A DNA stretch of 64,000 nt from GCA-003244245 sp050699975. Its GTDB lineage: Bacteria; Actinomycetota; Actinomycetes; Mycobacteriales; Pseudonocardiaceae. Below, piece after piece: positions 41,319-50,315 of the stretch. A program made the position numbers and the translations under genes. The first letter of the stretch is position 1. The number at the start of each line of letters is the position of its first letter. A model generated the notes under the pieces. The model saw only the letters and a program-made list of their open reading frames with translations, was not told where the DNA came from and ran no database searches. The stretch is taken from the NCBI GenBank assembly GCA_050699975.1, contig JBOHGH010000002.1, positions 34,402-98,401 of the forward strand. The letters are read 5' to 3'.

Positions 41319-42083
41319 ATGACAACGTGGACGAGTGGTCTCGACGCTCACATCGCGCCTGACCTGGGCAGGTCGGCGCTGGTGGTGATCGATACCCAGG
41401 TCGATTTCATCGACGGTGGCGCCAGCCCGATCCCCGGAACCACACAGATCTTGCCGAACATCGCCCACCTCCTAGCGGCATACCGTGCCGCGGCTGCGCC
41501 AATCGTCCAGGTGGTCCGTCTCTATGCCGGCGACGACGTCGACCTGCTACGCAGAGCAGCCATCGCGGCCGGCGCACCCATCGCTCGGCCCGGCTCGCTC
41601 GGCTCGCAGATCGCACCAGAGCTTCGTCCCGCCGGTGCACCTGATCTCGACGCGCCCGCGCTCCTCGCAGGCCACCTGCAGAACCTCGGCCCGCACGAGG
41701 TTGCGGTGTGGAAACCGCGCTGGAGCGCCTTCTATCGAACCGGCTTGGACCGCCACCTCGCCGACCTCGGCGTGCACACCGTCGTTTTCGCTGGATGCAA
41801 CTATCCGAACTGTCCGCGAGCGAGCATCTACGATGCCAGCGAACGCGACTACCGGGTTCTCATTGCCTCTGACGCCATTTCTGGGGTCGAGGACCATCAC
41901 CTCGAGGAGGCTGGGCGGATCGGCGCCATCCACGCCAGCAGCGACACGATCATCCGCATGCTGGTGCACGAGCGAAGCATCGATAGGACGGGAGTCAGGC
42001 CTGCTCCTGCGCCACCGTCGGGTCCATGTACAGCACCTCCCAGAGGTGCCCGTCGGGGTCTTGGAAACTCCGTCCGTACATGA
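41319..42083 (+). CDS. Isochorismatase-like cysteine hydrolase
   Basis: A 254-residue member of the isochorismatase superfamily. The catalytic Asp25 (LVVIDTQVDF), Lys132 (VWKPRWSAF) and Cys165 (GCNYPNCPRASIYDASERDYRV) are in place. Such enzymes hydrolyse amides or vinyl ethers (for example nicotinamide, ureido compounds); the substrate is unknown. A GAAGGAG site precedes the ATG. The core ends near MLVHERSIDR; the last ~30 residues are translated antisense through the VOC gene and are probably not functional. It follows the DUF885 gene by 13 bp and may share its transcript. Confidence 0.85.
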   Translation: MTTWTSGLDAHIAPDLGRSALVVIDTQVDFIDGGASPIPGTTQILPNIAHLLAAYRAAAAPIVQVVRLYAGDDVDLLRRAAIAAGAPIARPGSLGSQIAPELRPAGAPDLDAPALLAGHLQNLGPHEVAVWKPRWSAFYRTGLDRHLADLGVHTVVFAGCNYPNCPRASIYDASERDYRVLIASDAISGVEDHHLEEAGRIGAIHASSDTIIRMLVHERSIDRTGVRPAPAPPSGPCTAPPRGARRGLGNSVRT

Positions 42084-42405
42084 AGCCCTCGTCGTTCGAG
42101 AAGCCCCCTGGTAGCCCGCCCGCGGCGAGGGCATCGTCGACCAGTTCGTCAACCCGCTGCCTGCTGTCGACTCCCAGCGCCAGGATCGCCTCCGTGCTTC
42201 TCGTGGCGTCGACGACGGCCTTGTTGGTGAACGTCTTGAAGAACGACTCGGTCAGCAGCATGACGTAGATGTCGTCGCTGATGACCAGGCAGGTCGCGTT
42301 CTCATCGGTGAACTGTGGATTGAACGAGAAGCCGAGTGCGGTGAAGAAGTCGATCGACTTGACGAGGTCCTTCACCGGGAGGTCGACGAAGATCTTCGTG
42401 GACAT
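41995..42405 (-). CDS. VOC/glyoxalase-family protein
   Basis: A 136-residue VOC protein: KIFVDLPVKDLVKSIDFFTALGFSFNPQFTDENATCLVISDDIYVMLL and FQDPDGHLWEVLYMDP, the second betaalphabetabetabeta unit with the metal-binding Glu (HLWEVLYM). This subgroup is often annotated as extradiol dioxygenase-like or glyoxalase and can be lactoylglutathione-lyase-like or an antibiotic-binding protein. ATG at 42405 with GAGG upstream. It overlaps the convergent isochorismatase-like gene by 89 bp. Confidence 0.88.
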   Translation of the reverse strand: MSTKIFVDLPVKDLVKSIDFFTALGFSFNPQFTDENATCLVISDDIYVMLLTESFFKTFTNKAVVDATRSTEAILALGVDSRQRVDELVDDALAAGGLPGGFSNDEGFMYGRSFQDPDGHLWEVLYMDPTVAQEQA

Positions 42406-42577
42406 CAGCTGCCTCATTTCTCTTCTTGCTCTCCATACCCGCGGTTCGGGTCCGGGTGTTCTCAGGTCAGCTCTCGAGCTCGCCGGCCGGCGCCTTGGCC
42501 TGCGGCCAGCGACGCCACGTGATGAATCACCGGTATAGACCGCAGCCGTACCGAGAACTCATCGGTATGGGGGACCG

Positions 42578-43170
42578 TCAGGTCGCGCCGGGCGCGCGGC
42601 AGCGGACGTAGAGCACCCTGTGGTGACCATTGCCGTTCTGTTGCTGTTGCACAAAGCTCTCGCGGTACGTTGCGAACACCCGCTCCCGCACCTCACGCGG
42701 GGCGACCCGCAGTGGCTCGGCGTGCCCGTACCTGATGAAGTGCTCCGCGGTCACCCTGGAGTCCCCGGTGGGCGGCTCGCGAAGGTGTGCTCAACGACTC
42801 CGTCGCACAGCAGACCCGCGCTCCCGAGGACGGACCGCCGGGTGTCCTCGTCGCCCAGTCCGGCGTTCGGTTCGCGCAGCGCCACCCCGTGCACCGCGGC
42901 CGCCTGGTGAAGCAGCGCGAACGACGTGATCCCGCCGTTTGCCGGTATCGAGAGGACCAGCCGGGCGCCAGGCCGGCACACCCGCCGACACTCCCGTAAC
43001 GCCGTGACGGCATCACCGAGGTAAGCGATGGCGGCGACGCAGATTACGACGTCGAAGACCTCCGAGCGAAACGGCAGCGCGGCGCCGTCGGCCCGCAGGT
43101 ATCTGCGCAGGTGCGCTACCAGCGTGCAGCGCTCACGCAGCGACCGGCACCTGCACCGATCCCGGATCCG
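42578..43170 (-). pseudogene. Broken SAM-dependent methyltransferase
   Basis: One frame reads ADGAALPFRSEVFDVVICVAAIAYLGDAVTALRECRRVCRPGARLVLSIPA (motifs II and III of class I methyltransferases). At about 42770 the reading shifts to another frame, VTAEHFIRYGHAEPLRVAPREVRERVFATYRESFVQQQQ, ending at a stop at 42578. The N-terminal SAM-binding GxGxG motif is missing. At least one frameshift and a 5' deletion have inactivated it. Confidence 0.7.
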
Positions 43171-43469
43171 GGGGCCTCGGATCACGGCTGAGTAGCAGAC
43201 GTTTCGCGCTCGCGAGTCGCTTCTAGGAACAATCGTGGGAAGGCATAGATATAGATGGAGGTAAGCCAGCCGCGACCGTATGCAGGGGGCCAGGGGCCGA
43301 GGACCGTCCACCCTGGACGCCTGTTTGTTCGTCGCGACGGAACGGTTGGGGGTGGGAATACCTCGACGTCGCGCCCGCGCATCCCGTACTGGGTGTGCTG
43401 CCCGGGGCAGCCTGATCCACTATGGATCGTCGAGAGCGACCTTCGACGCGGCGGGTTCGACGACTGCGT
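43171..43469. other. 299-bp stretch without a recognisable gene
   Basis: It separates two decayed genes. Open frames on both strands show no conserved protein or good start context; it may be residue of deleted sequence. Confidence 0.45.
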
Positions 43470-44332
43470 CTATTCACCCACGGAAGCGACGAGCAGCGCC
43501 TCCACGGCGACCGGACACGCCACGGCGAGGATGCGGTCCGCGCCCCACCGGGGCAGGACCCTCCTGGTGACATGCGGCATGAGCAGGCCCAGCAGCGCGG
43601 ACGGCACGAGGACCGGCCCAACGCCCAGCGGTGACCAGCCCCGGGCGGCGAGGACCAGCGGCACCGCGAACCACACCGCCGGGATCGCGGCGGCTGCGAA
43701 CGCGCTGCGCAGCACCACACCGTTGGTCACGATCGCGCGAGGCAGGAACCCGTCGGGCCGGGCCCGGATCCGGGCGAGTGTTGCCGGGACACCCGCGACC
43801 AGCAGCACCGCGCCCACCACGGCGACCACGGCGCCCGTGGCGGGCGATTGGATGAGCAGCACCAGGCCGGTGGCCGCGACCGCCACGCACACAGCACCCG
43901 GCACGTCGAAGTGCTCCCGCTGGCCGCTCGTCGGGGCCGCGCGCCAGATCATCGGCAGCGCGAGCAGCCCGGCCACGGGCAACACGAGGGTCCATCGCCA
44001 GCCGCCTGCCGCGTCCAGTGCCCCGCCGAGCACCGGACCCAGCGAGCTCAGCACCGACGCAGCGCCGGTCACGCGTCCCAGAGCGTCCGCCCTGGTGGCG
44101 CCGTCCCAGCGGGCGCTGATCAGGGCCATGCCGCGAGGGCGACGGCGTACCCGCTGATCACCCAGGCCGCGCTCGACGCACCTACCCCGAGCCCTGCCGC
44201 CAGTTCGGGTAGCGCGACGGACACGACCGACGTGCCAGCACCCGCGAGCCCGAACAGCACCCCGATGACGGTGGCAACCCGACCCGCCGCCCTCGGATCG
44301 CTGTCCACCCCACCCCCAACCCCGCGCACCAC
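43470..44332 (-). pseudogene. Broken MFS (DHA2-type) drug exporter
   Basis: The start (ATG 44332) encodes ATVIGVLFGLAGAGTSVVSVALPELAAGLGVGASSAAWVISGYAVALA, membrane helices 1-2 of a DHA2-type exporter, then stops. A second frame, beginning MALISARWDGATRADALGRVTGAASVLSSLGPVLGGALDAAGGWRWTLVLPVAG, continues with helices 5-10 and ends at 43470. About 60 residues (helices 3-4, including the GRLxDRxGRR loop) are deleted at the junction, and the C-terminal helices are missing. It is therefore non-functional. Confidence 0.8.
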
Positions 44333-44352
44333 CGTGACATTCCGCCCCTCTT

Positions 44353-44418
44353 CCGCATTCAGCGGGCTCAGCGGGGTTATTTGCGCCTCGTTTACCCCGC
44401 TGAGCCCGCTGAATGCGG
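44353..44418. repeat. 25-bp inverted repeat, dispersed palindrome copy 2
   Basis: Arms 44353-44377 and 44394-44418 are perfectly complementary and share CATTCAGCGGGCTCAGCGGG with the copy at 26055-26118. The right arm encodes the last eight residues (PHSAGSAG) of the adjacent ABC ATPase; its stop TAA (44392-44394) falls at the loop edge. Confidence 0.88.
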
Positions 44419-45138
44419 GAAGCGTGCGAGGAATGCCTTGGTGCGTGGCGTGCGGGGGGCGGCGATCACCTGCTCTGGTGGACCGTCCTCGGCCACTACG
44501 CCGTGGTCCATGAAGATCACCCGGTCGGCTACCTCGCGGGCGAACGCCATCTCGTGGGTTACCACCAGCATCGTCATGCCGTTCTCGGCGAGCCTGCGCA
44601 TCACCCCCAGTACCTCGCCGACCAGCTCAGGGTCGAGCGAGGAGGTCGGCTCGTCGAACAGCATCAGCGCCGGATCCATCGCCAGCGCTCGCGCGATCGC
44701 GACCCGCTGCTGCTGCCCTCCAGAGAGCTGCGCCGGCATCGCGGCCTCCTTCTCCGCGACGCCGACGATGCCCAGGTTGCGTCTCGCGACCTCGATCGCC
44801 TCGGTCTTGCTGCGCCGCAGCACCCGCCGCTGCGGCAGCGTCAGGTTGTCCAGCACTGACAGGTGGGAGAACAGGTTGAACTGCTGGAACACCATGCCGA
44901 TCTGGCGCCGCGCGGCATCGATGTCCACGTCGGGATCGGTCAGTTCGACGCCGTTGACGGTGACCGTGCCGCTGGTCGGCTGCTCCAGGAGGTTGATGCA
45001 GCGCAGCAGGGTCGACTTGCCGGACCCGGACGGGCCGATCACACACACCACCTGGCCGCGCTCGACGTCCAGGTTGATCCCGCGCAGCACCTCGAGCGAG
45101 CCGAACGACTTGTGCAACCCGGAGACCTCGATGATCAT
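44392..45138 (-). CDS. Polar amino acid ABC transporter ATP-binding protein (GlnQ type)
   Basis: A 248-residue ABC ATPase. Walker A GPSGSGKST, Q-loop GMVFQQFNLFSHLSVLDNLTLPQR, signature LSGGQQQRVAIARALAMDP and Walker B LMLFDEPTSSLDPELVGEV are intact. It energises uptake of a polar amino acid. The ATG at 45138 is one base after the permease stop. The C-terminus ends ARF-PHSAGSAG; the last eight residues come from a dispersed palindrome, probably replacing the original end (often GxxxxRxxxFL followed by a short tail). Confidence 0.92.
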   Translation of the reverse strand: MIIEVSGLHKSFGSLEVLRGINLDVERGQVVCVIGPSGSGKSTLLRCINLLEQPTSGTVTVNGVELTDPDVDIDAARRQIGMVFQQFNLFSHLSVLDNLTLPQRRVLRRSKTEAIEVARRNLGIVGVAEKEAAMPAQLSGGQQQRVAIARALAMDPALMLFDEPTSSLDPELVGEVLGVMRRLAENGMTMLVVTHEMAFAREVADRVIFMDHGVVAEDGPPEQVIAAPRTPRTKAFLARFPHSAGSAG

Positions 45139-45139
45139 C

Positions 45140-45955
45140 TTAACCGCCTTCGCGTCCGGCCGTTGCCGGCTGCGCGCTGCCATAGCGGCCTTCCAGCCGC
45201 CGGGACACCCGCGACAGCGGGATCGTGATGATCAGATAGCACAGGCCGGCAACCAGCACCGGAGTCAGGCTGCGGGACTCGTTGAGCTGCTGGCGGCCGA
45301 ATTGGGTCAGCTCCTGCTGCGCCACCGTCGAGCCGAGGAACAACGCCAGCGAGGTGTCCTTGGTGAGCAGCACCAGCTCGTTGGTCAGCGGCGGCAGGAT
45401 GATCTTGAATGCCTGTGGGATGACAACCCAGACCATCGTCGCGGCCGGTGACATGCCCAGCGACCTGGCGGCCTCCACCTGACCGCGAGGCACCGCCTGG
45501 ATACCGGCCCGAATGGTCTCCGCCAGATAAGCAGCCGAGACGACGCCCAACGCGATCATGATCGCCACGTAACGGTTGAGGACCGTGCCGGGAAAGGCCA
45601 GCGGAATGCCGCTACCCACGGCGAGGAACACCAGCAACGCTGGGAGTCCGCGGAAGAACTCGATGTAGACCCCAGCCAGCGCCCGGTACACCCCGACGCT
45701 CGACAACCGCATCAGCGCGAGCACCACCCCCAATACGAGGCCGAACACGAAGCCGAGCGCGGTGTAGATCACGGTGTTCTTCAGCGCTACCGTGATGACC
45801 TCGGGGAACATCCCCCTGGCTACGTCGAGATCGAAGAACGCTGACTGGATCCGGCCCCAGTCGGCGGCCAGCGCGATAGTCAGGACGATCAGCACCAGGA
45901 CGGCGTACTGCACGCCACGGACAACCTTGGCCCGTTGCCGCTTGGTCAGGGCCAT
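45140..45955 (-). CDS. Polar amino acid ABC transporter permease
   Basis: A 271-residue HisM/GlnP-type permease with about five membrane helices. GVYIEFFRGLPALLVFLAVG and the EAA loop IRAGIQAVPRGQVEAARSLGMSPAATMVWVVIPQAFKIILPPLTNELVLLTKDTSLA are characteristic. It lies between the binding protein gene (33-bp gap) and the ATPase gene, forming one operon. The N-terminus (MALTKRQRAKVVRGV) is basic and cytoplasmic. Confidence 0.92.
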   Translation of the reverse strand: MALTKRQRAKVVRGVQYAVLVLIVLTIALAADWGRIQSAFFDLDVARGMFPEVITVALKNTVIYTALGFVFGLVLGVVLALMRLSSVGVYRALAGVYIEFFRGLPALLVFLAVGSGIPLAFPGTVLNRYVAIMIALGVVSAAYLAETIRAGIQAVPRGQVEAARSLGMSPAATMVWVVIPQAFKIILPPLTNELVLLTKDTSLALFLGSTVAQQELTQFGRQQLNESRSLTPVLVAGLCYLIITIPLSRVSRRLEGRYGSAQPATAGREGG

Positions 45956-45988
45956 CGAGGGTCGCTTCTTCCGGGGTAGTGGCAGCGG

Positions 45989-46780
45989 TCAGCTGGTCGG
46001 CTTCTTCTTGAACCACTTCTCGTAGATCCGGTCGTACTCGCCGCTGGATCTGGCCTCGGCGAACACCTCGTTGATCTCGTTGAGCAGCGCCGTGTTGCCC
46101 GTCTTGACGCCGATGCCGTACTGCTCGTTGGTATCGAACTCCGCGATCACCTCGAAGTCGGGCTTCTTGTTCACCCAGTCGTAGAGCACACCGTTGTCGT
46201 TGATGCCGGCGTCGACGTCGCCGGTCTCCACAGCGGTCAGCAGCAGGCCGAGGTCCTCGAAGACGACGAGCTCGACGTCGGGCGCGTTCTCCTCGGCGTA
46301 CTTCTGACCAGTGGTGCCGTTCTGCACGGCGACCCGCCTGCCCGTGAGCTGCGCCAAGCCCGTCAGGCCCGAGCCCTTCTTCGCGACCAGCCCTTGGGTG
46401 GCATCGAAGTAGGGGGCGGAGAAGTCGAAGTTCTGCTCGCGGACCTCGGTGATGGTCATGCCGGCGGCGGCCAGGTCGCACTTGCCGGCGTTGAGGTCGG
46501 CGCCGGACTGGATGCCGTCGAACGGGGTATCGACGATCTGCTGGGTGACGCCCAGCTCCTTGGCCACCAGGTCGACCAGGTCGACGTCGAAGCCGACGAC
46601 CTGGCCGTCCCGCTCGAACTGGAACGGCTCGTAGGGCAGCCCGGTGCAGGTGGTCAGCTGGCCGGCCTTGACCAGTGGGATGCCGGTGGCAGTGGTGCCA
46701 GGCTCACTGTTGCCGCACCCGGCGGCGAGCACGGCGAGCACAGCGGCGGGCAACGCGGCACGTCGACGGGACCTTGCCAT
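45989..46780 (-). CDS. Amino acid-binding lipoprotein (SBP family 3)
   Basis: A 263-residue periplasmic-binding-type lipoprotein with lipobox AVLAAGC. GQLTTCTGLPYEPFQFERDGQVVGFDVDLVDLVAKELGVTQQIVDTPFDGIQSGADLNAGKCDLAAAGMTIT is the family 3 signature. It is the first gene of the three-gene transporter operon and delivers a polar amino acid, probably glutamine, glutamate, Arg or similar. Confidence 0.92.
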   Translation of the reverse strand: MARSRRRAALPAAVLAVLAAGCGNSEPGTTATGIPLVKAGQLTTCTGLPYEPFQFERDGQVVGFDVDLVDLVAKELGVTQQIVDTPFDGIQSGADLNAGKCDLAAAGMTITEVREQNFDFSAPYFDATQGLVAKKGSGLTGLAQLTGRRVAVQNGTTGQKYAEENAPDVELVVFEDLGLLLTAVETGDVDAGINDNGVLYDWVNKKPDFEVIAEFDTNEQYGIGVKTGNTALLNEINEVFAEARSSGEYDRIYEKWFKKKPTS

Positions 46781-46869
46781 GAAGGTTCCTCCCGACTCGA
46801 CTATTCATCTACATCGATGTCTGATACTGCCATCGTCGTCGGAGCGCGCCGATCAGGAGGAGCCAGCGC

Positions 46870-47943
46870 TCATGCGGAGGCCGGGACCGCGTGCAGCGTC
46901 GTACCGGGCAGGCAGGTCAAGCAGCCGAGTCGGGTCTTGCTCGCGGACAGCGGTGCGGCCGTGCCGCAGTGCGGGCAGCGTTGCGCGGCGAAGGCGCCCA
47001 GCGCGGCGAGCCAGTCGAAGGCGAACGGGTAGCGACGTGGCCCACGGCGGATGTCGACCGGCACCCGCCATCCCGGGACCAGCACGGCGTGCAGCCGGAA
47101 CGGGCGGATCTCGTGCCGGGCCTGGTACTTCTCGTCGATCTCCAGCAGGCGCCGGGCACGCTCCTCCCGGGTGCTCGCCGCGCGGGCCGCCAGCAGCTTG
47201 GCACGGTCGGGGTCGGCGCCGGTCCGGCGGCGCTCCAGCGACCGCAGCGCGTCGTCGTAGTAGGCGCGGGCGTGTGCGCGTTCCCGCTGGTGGGCGTCCG
47301 ATGCCTGGTCCGACAGTGTGCTGCGCCGCCGGTCGGCGGCGGCGTCGAGGATGCGGTGGGCCTGCTCCAGCGCCCCGGTGACAGCCGCAAGCACCGGTGG
47401 GCGCGCCACCGCCGGACCTTCGGGGCGGGGCGCGCGCTGCAGCCGGGTGACGTCGTCGGCACCGAGCTGCAGCCCGGAGAGCGCATCGACCCAGCACTCC
47501 AGCCGCTCCTGGTAGCACTCCTCCGCGGACACCGTGTAGGTGACCAGCACGCCCACCCGCAGCATCAGCCGGTCGATGCGCACCGGTAGCCCGGTCACGT
47601 CGATCCGCCCGTGCCGCACCGGGAACTGGTCGCGGACCTTGTCCTGCAGCTGTTCTCGGTCCGGAGCCGGAGTGGTCGGAGCAACGAGGGCGACGACCCC
47701 GGCGTCCCCGACGGCCAGTGTCGCGTCGGCCGCCCGGATCAGCGCCGGGTGGCCGGTGGCGAGCAGCACCATCCCGCCGTCACGGGCGACGTCGGGGTCG
47801 GCGGTGACGACCATCTCGTCGGGAAGGTCGAACTCGCCGGCCACCACGGGCGGCAGCATGACCAGGGTGCCGTCAGCGGCAGGCTCGATGAGCCCGCCGC
47901 GGTCGTCGACGTAACGCAGCCAGAACTCCAGGCCCGGGTCCAC
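46870..47943 (-). CDS. Zinc-ribbon, coiled-coil partner of SNF2-type helicase
   Basis: A 357-residue protein of unknown function. The N-terminal 150 residues look globular (alpha/beta). A charged central region (HQRERAHARAYYDDALRSLERRRTGADPDRAKLLAARAASTREERARRLLEIDEKYQARHEI) should form a coiled coil. The C-terminus has a beta domain (RPFRLHAVLVPGWRVPVDIRRG) and a zinc-ribbon-like CPHCG ... GCLTC. It starts at GTG two bases after the helicase stop, so the two are co-translated. It probably binds nucleic acid or the helicase. Confidence 0.75.
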   Translation of the reverse strand: MDPGLEFWLRYVDDRGGLIEPAADGTLVMLPPVVAGEFDLPDEMVVTADPDVARDGGMVLLATGHPALIRAADATLAVGDAGVVALVAPTTPAPDREQLQDKVRDQFPVRHGRIDVTGLPVRIDRLMLRVGVLVTYTVSAEECYQERLECWVDALSGLQLGADDVTRLQRAPRPEGPAVARPPVLAAVTGALEQAHRILDAAADRRRSTLSDQASDAHQRERAHARAYYDDALRSLERRRTGADPDRAKLLAARAASTREERARRLLEIDEKYQARHEIRPFRLHAVLVPGWRVPVDIRRGPRRYPFAFDWLAALGAFAAQRCPHCGTAAPLSASKTRLGCLTCLPGTTLHAVPASA

Positions 47944-47945
47944 GC

Positions 47946-49649
47946 TCAGTCCTCCCCGACCAGCTGATCGACGGCGCCGCGGGTGCGCAGGTAATCGCTA
48001 CGAGCCCGGGCCAGATCGGCACCGAGGTCGTCCAGCGAGGCGGCGAACGCGGCGTCGTCTGCGGCGGTGACATACGCGGTGAACACCGAGGTCTCGAAGT
48101 CGAAGTCGTCGGTCACCCGGCCCAGGATCATGTCCAGCTCCCCGACGACGAGCTCGAATAGGTTGATCTTCGATTCCAGCACGTGCAGGATGCGCTCCTC
48201 GATGGTCCCGCGGGAGACCAGGTTGGCCAGCAGCACGTCGTGGTCCTGGCCCACCCGGTGCAACCGGCCGAGGCGCTGCTCGATCTGCATCGGGTTCCAC
48301 GGCAGGTCCATATTGATCATGACGTGGCAGAACTGCAGGTTGCGGCCCTCGCCCGCCGACTCGGTGGACAACAGCACCGGCACGTCGTCGCGGAACGAGC
48401 TGACCGCGGCGTCCTTCTCGCGCCGCGACAAGCTGCCGTGATAGCAGGCGGCTGGGATGCCGGCCGCGGCGACCTCCGCGGCGAGCGCGTCGAGGGTGTG
48501 CCGGAAGGCGGTGAACACCAGCACCTTCTCCCCGCGCTCGACGTGGGTGCGCAGCCGGGCCAGCAGCTCGTCGGTCTTGCGGGGACGCTCGATCATCCGG
48601 GCGCGGTCGGCGAGGTCGTGCCAGCCGACCTTAGCCAGGGTGGGCGCCACCGCGGCCGGGCTGGAGCCGGCCAGCCGGGTGAGACTGCGCAGGGTCAGCC
48701 GCTGCGACGGTGCCGCGGCGCGGGCCTCGCCGCGGATCCGGGAAGTGATCTCGGCGTACAGCGAGCGCTCCGCGTCGCACGGCGTGACCAGCACGGTCTC
48801 GGCTAGCCGCTGCGGCAGCAGCACCGCGACCTCACTGCGCCGGTGCCGAACCATGATCTCCCTGGTTCGGGCGCGCAGCGCGGCGACGTTGCGCAGCGCG
48901 TCGACCCCGGTATCGGCGCTGCCGTGGGTGCGGCGGAACTGGTCGGCCGTGCCGAGCAGGCCCGGCGCAACGAGGTTGACCAGTTCGTAGAGGTCCTGCA
49001 ACCGGTTCTCCACCGGGGTGGCCGTGAGCAGCAGCAGGTAGCGGGTGCGCAGCGCGCGCGCCAGCCGACCCGACGCACTGGCTGGGTTGCGCAGCCGGTG
49101 GGCCTCATCGACGATCACCACGTCCCACTGCTTGCCGGTGATCGCCGCCTTCAGTGGGTCGCGGCGGGCCGCGGCCAGCGAGGCCAGCACCACCGGCCGG
49201 TCCGCCCCGGCTTCCCAGCCGCCGCGGGCCGCCACCGTGGTGGGCAGGGCGAACTTGCGCTCCAGCTCTTCGCGCCACTGGCCGACCAGCCCGGCCGGAG
49301 TGACGACGAGTGCGCTATCGGCCAGCCCGCGCATCCGCAGCTCGGAGAGCACTAGGCCGGCCTCGATCGTCTTGCCCAGGCCGACCTCGTCGGCGAGGAT
49401 CGCCCGCCCCCGCATCCGGCGCAGCACCGTCTGCATCGTCGCGAGCTGGTAATCGAACGGGGTGAAACCCAGCCGCGACTGCGACAGCACCGTGTCGAAA
49501 CCCGGCCGGCTCCACACCTCGCCGGCCTCGTCCACCAGTGCCGACCGCCGCGGGTCGACACCGGCGGAACCGGCGAGCCGGTTGAGCAGTGACCCGTACC
49601 GGGCCAGCACCTCGGCCCGAGGGTGTTCGGTGGACAGGCCGACGGACAT
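47946..49649 (-). CDS. SNF2/RapA-like DEAH helicase
   Basis: A 567-residue Swi2/Snf2 ATPase. Walker A region ADEVGLGKT is at 86-94 and DEAH at 181-184. LLLLTATPVENRLQDLYELVNLVAPGLLG is motif III. KVLVFTAFRHTLDALAAEVAAAGIPAACYHGSLS and QIEQRLGRLHRVGQDHDV form the C-terminal RecA lobe with motif VI. It should translocate on double-stranded DNA or remodel DNA-bound complexes, like RapA. It lacks RapA's extra domains. The downstream zinc-ribbon gene follows after 2 bp. SNF2 helicases are part of DISARM and other defence systems, but no methyltransferase is nearby. Confidence 0.88.
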   Translation of the reverse strand: MSVGLSTEHPRAEVLARYGSLLNRLAGSAGVDPRRSALVDEAGEVWSRPGFDTVLSQSRLGFTPFDYQLATMQTVLRRMRGRAILADEVGLGKTIEAGLVLSELRMRGLADSALVVTPAGLVGQWREELERKFALPTTVAARGGWEAGADRPVVLASLAAARRDPLKAAITGKQWDVVIVDEAHRLRNPASASGRLARALRTRYLLLLTATPVENRLQDLYELVNLVAPGLLGTADQFRRTHGSADTGVDALRNVAALRARTREIMVRHRRSEVAVLLPQRLAETVLVTPCDAERSLYAEITSRIRGEARAAAPSQRLTLRSLTRLAGSSPAAVAPTLAKVGWHDLADRARMIERPRKTDELLARLRTHVERGEKVLVFTAFRHTLDALAAEVAAAGIPAACYHGSLSRREKDAAVSSFRDDVPVLLSTESAGEGRNLQFCHVMINMDLPWNPMQIEQRLGRLHRVGQDHDVLLANLVSRGTIEERILHVLESKINLFELVVGELDMILGRVTDDFDFETSVFTAYVTAADDAAFAASLDDLGADLARARSDYLRTRGAVDQLVGED

Positions 49650-49780
49650 GGGCGCCCCCTCTCGTTCGTGACGGGACGCAGGCTAGCCCGGGCCCCCGAC
49701 AGTCCGTCCCAGCCGGTGCGGTGTGTCGGTCCGGATCCACCCGGCAGCGGCAGCAGGTGACCGGGATTGTGTACAACCGG

Positions 49781-49951
49781 TCAGCCACGGGAGCCCTGCT
49801 GAGCGCGGATCCGCCGTACCAGCCCGGCGACGAGCTCGTCGTTGGCGGCGTTGTCACCGCGGTCGGCGTTGGTCAGGAAAAGGTCACGTAGCGCCCTGGC
49901 GGCTGCGTCGGAGCTGTTGATCACCGGCGGGCCGGGCACGGGAGAACTCAC
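49781..49951 (-). CDS. Short hypothetical protein downstream of gene 49884-50315
   Basis: A 56-residue frame from GTG 49951. SSPVPGPPVINSSDAAARALRDLFLTNADRGDNAANDELVAGLVRRIRAQQG looks like an amphipathic helical protein with good actinobacterial codon use. It overlaps the 3' end of the upstream gene by 68 bp in another frame. No family recognised. It is possible that the upstream gene really ends earlier or carries a frameshift into this frame. Confidence 0.4.
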   Translation of the reverse strand: MSSPVPGPPVINSSDAAARALRDLFLTNADRGDNAANDELVAGLVRRIRAQQGSRG

Positions 49952-50315
49952 GGCGTACCCCTCGGGCCGGGCGGCTCGACCGGCGGCCAGCCGGGATCTT
50001 GTGGGGGAACTGCGGATCGGGCAGCGGCCTGGGCGTGGGCAGCGACAGCAGTGCGTTGACCACCGTCACGACGTCGCCGTGCAAGCGCCACTCGATCGCG
50101 TTCTCGGTGGCATCCAACGGGCTTTCCAGGTCGAGCATGTCCCGGGTGCGGTAGGCCAGCGCGGTGCGTTCGCTGTAGACCAGCACCACCTCGCGCGCAC
50201 CCCGGAAGTGGCGGGTGTAGTGGACGAGTTGCAGCTGGCCGTCCTGGTTGAAGAGTCGCTCGCCGGTGAAGCCGAACCGGTACAGCCGGCGCAGCTGCTC
50301 GATGGCCGGGTTCAC
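49884..50315 (-). CDS. Hypothetical protein
   Basis: About 143 residues from GTG 50315. AIEQLRRLYRFGFTGERLFNQDGQLQLVHYTRHFRGAREVVLVYSERTALAYRTRDMLDLESPLDATENAIEWRLHGDVVTVVNALLSLP is a plausible alpha/beta core of about 95 residues. The remainder is Arg/Pro-rich and overlaps another small frame, so it may be non-native. No domain recognised; a fairly weak start context. It is divergent from the XRE gene at 50695. Confidence 0.55.
   Translation of the reverse strand: MNPAIEQLRRLYRFGFTGERLFNQDGQLQLVHYTRHFRGAREVVLVYSERTALAYRTRDMLDLESPLDATENAIEWRLHGDVVTVVNALLSLPTPRPLPDPQFPHKIPAGRRSSRPARGVRREFSRARPAGDQQLRRSRQGAT

Noticed and set aside
46870..49649. DISARM system
   Set aside because: SNF2-type helicase is present, but no DNA methyltransferase, DUF1998 or PLD-type gene accompanies it.
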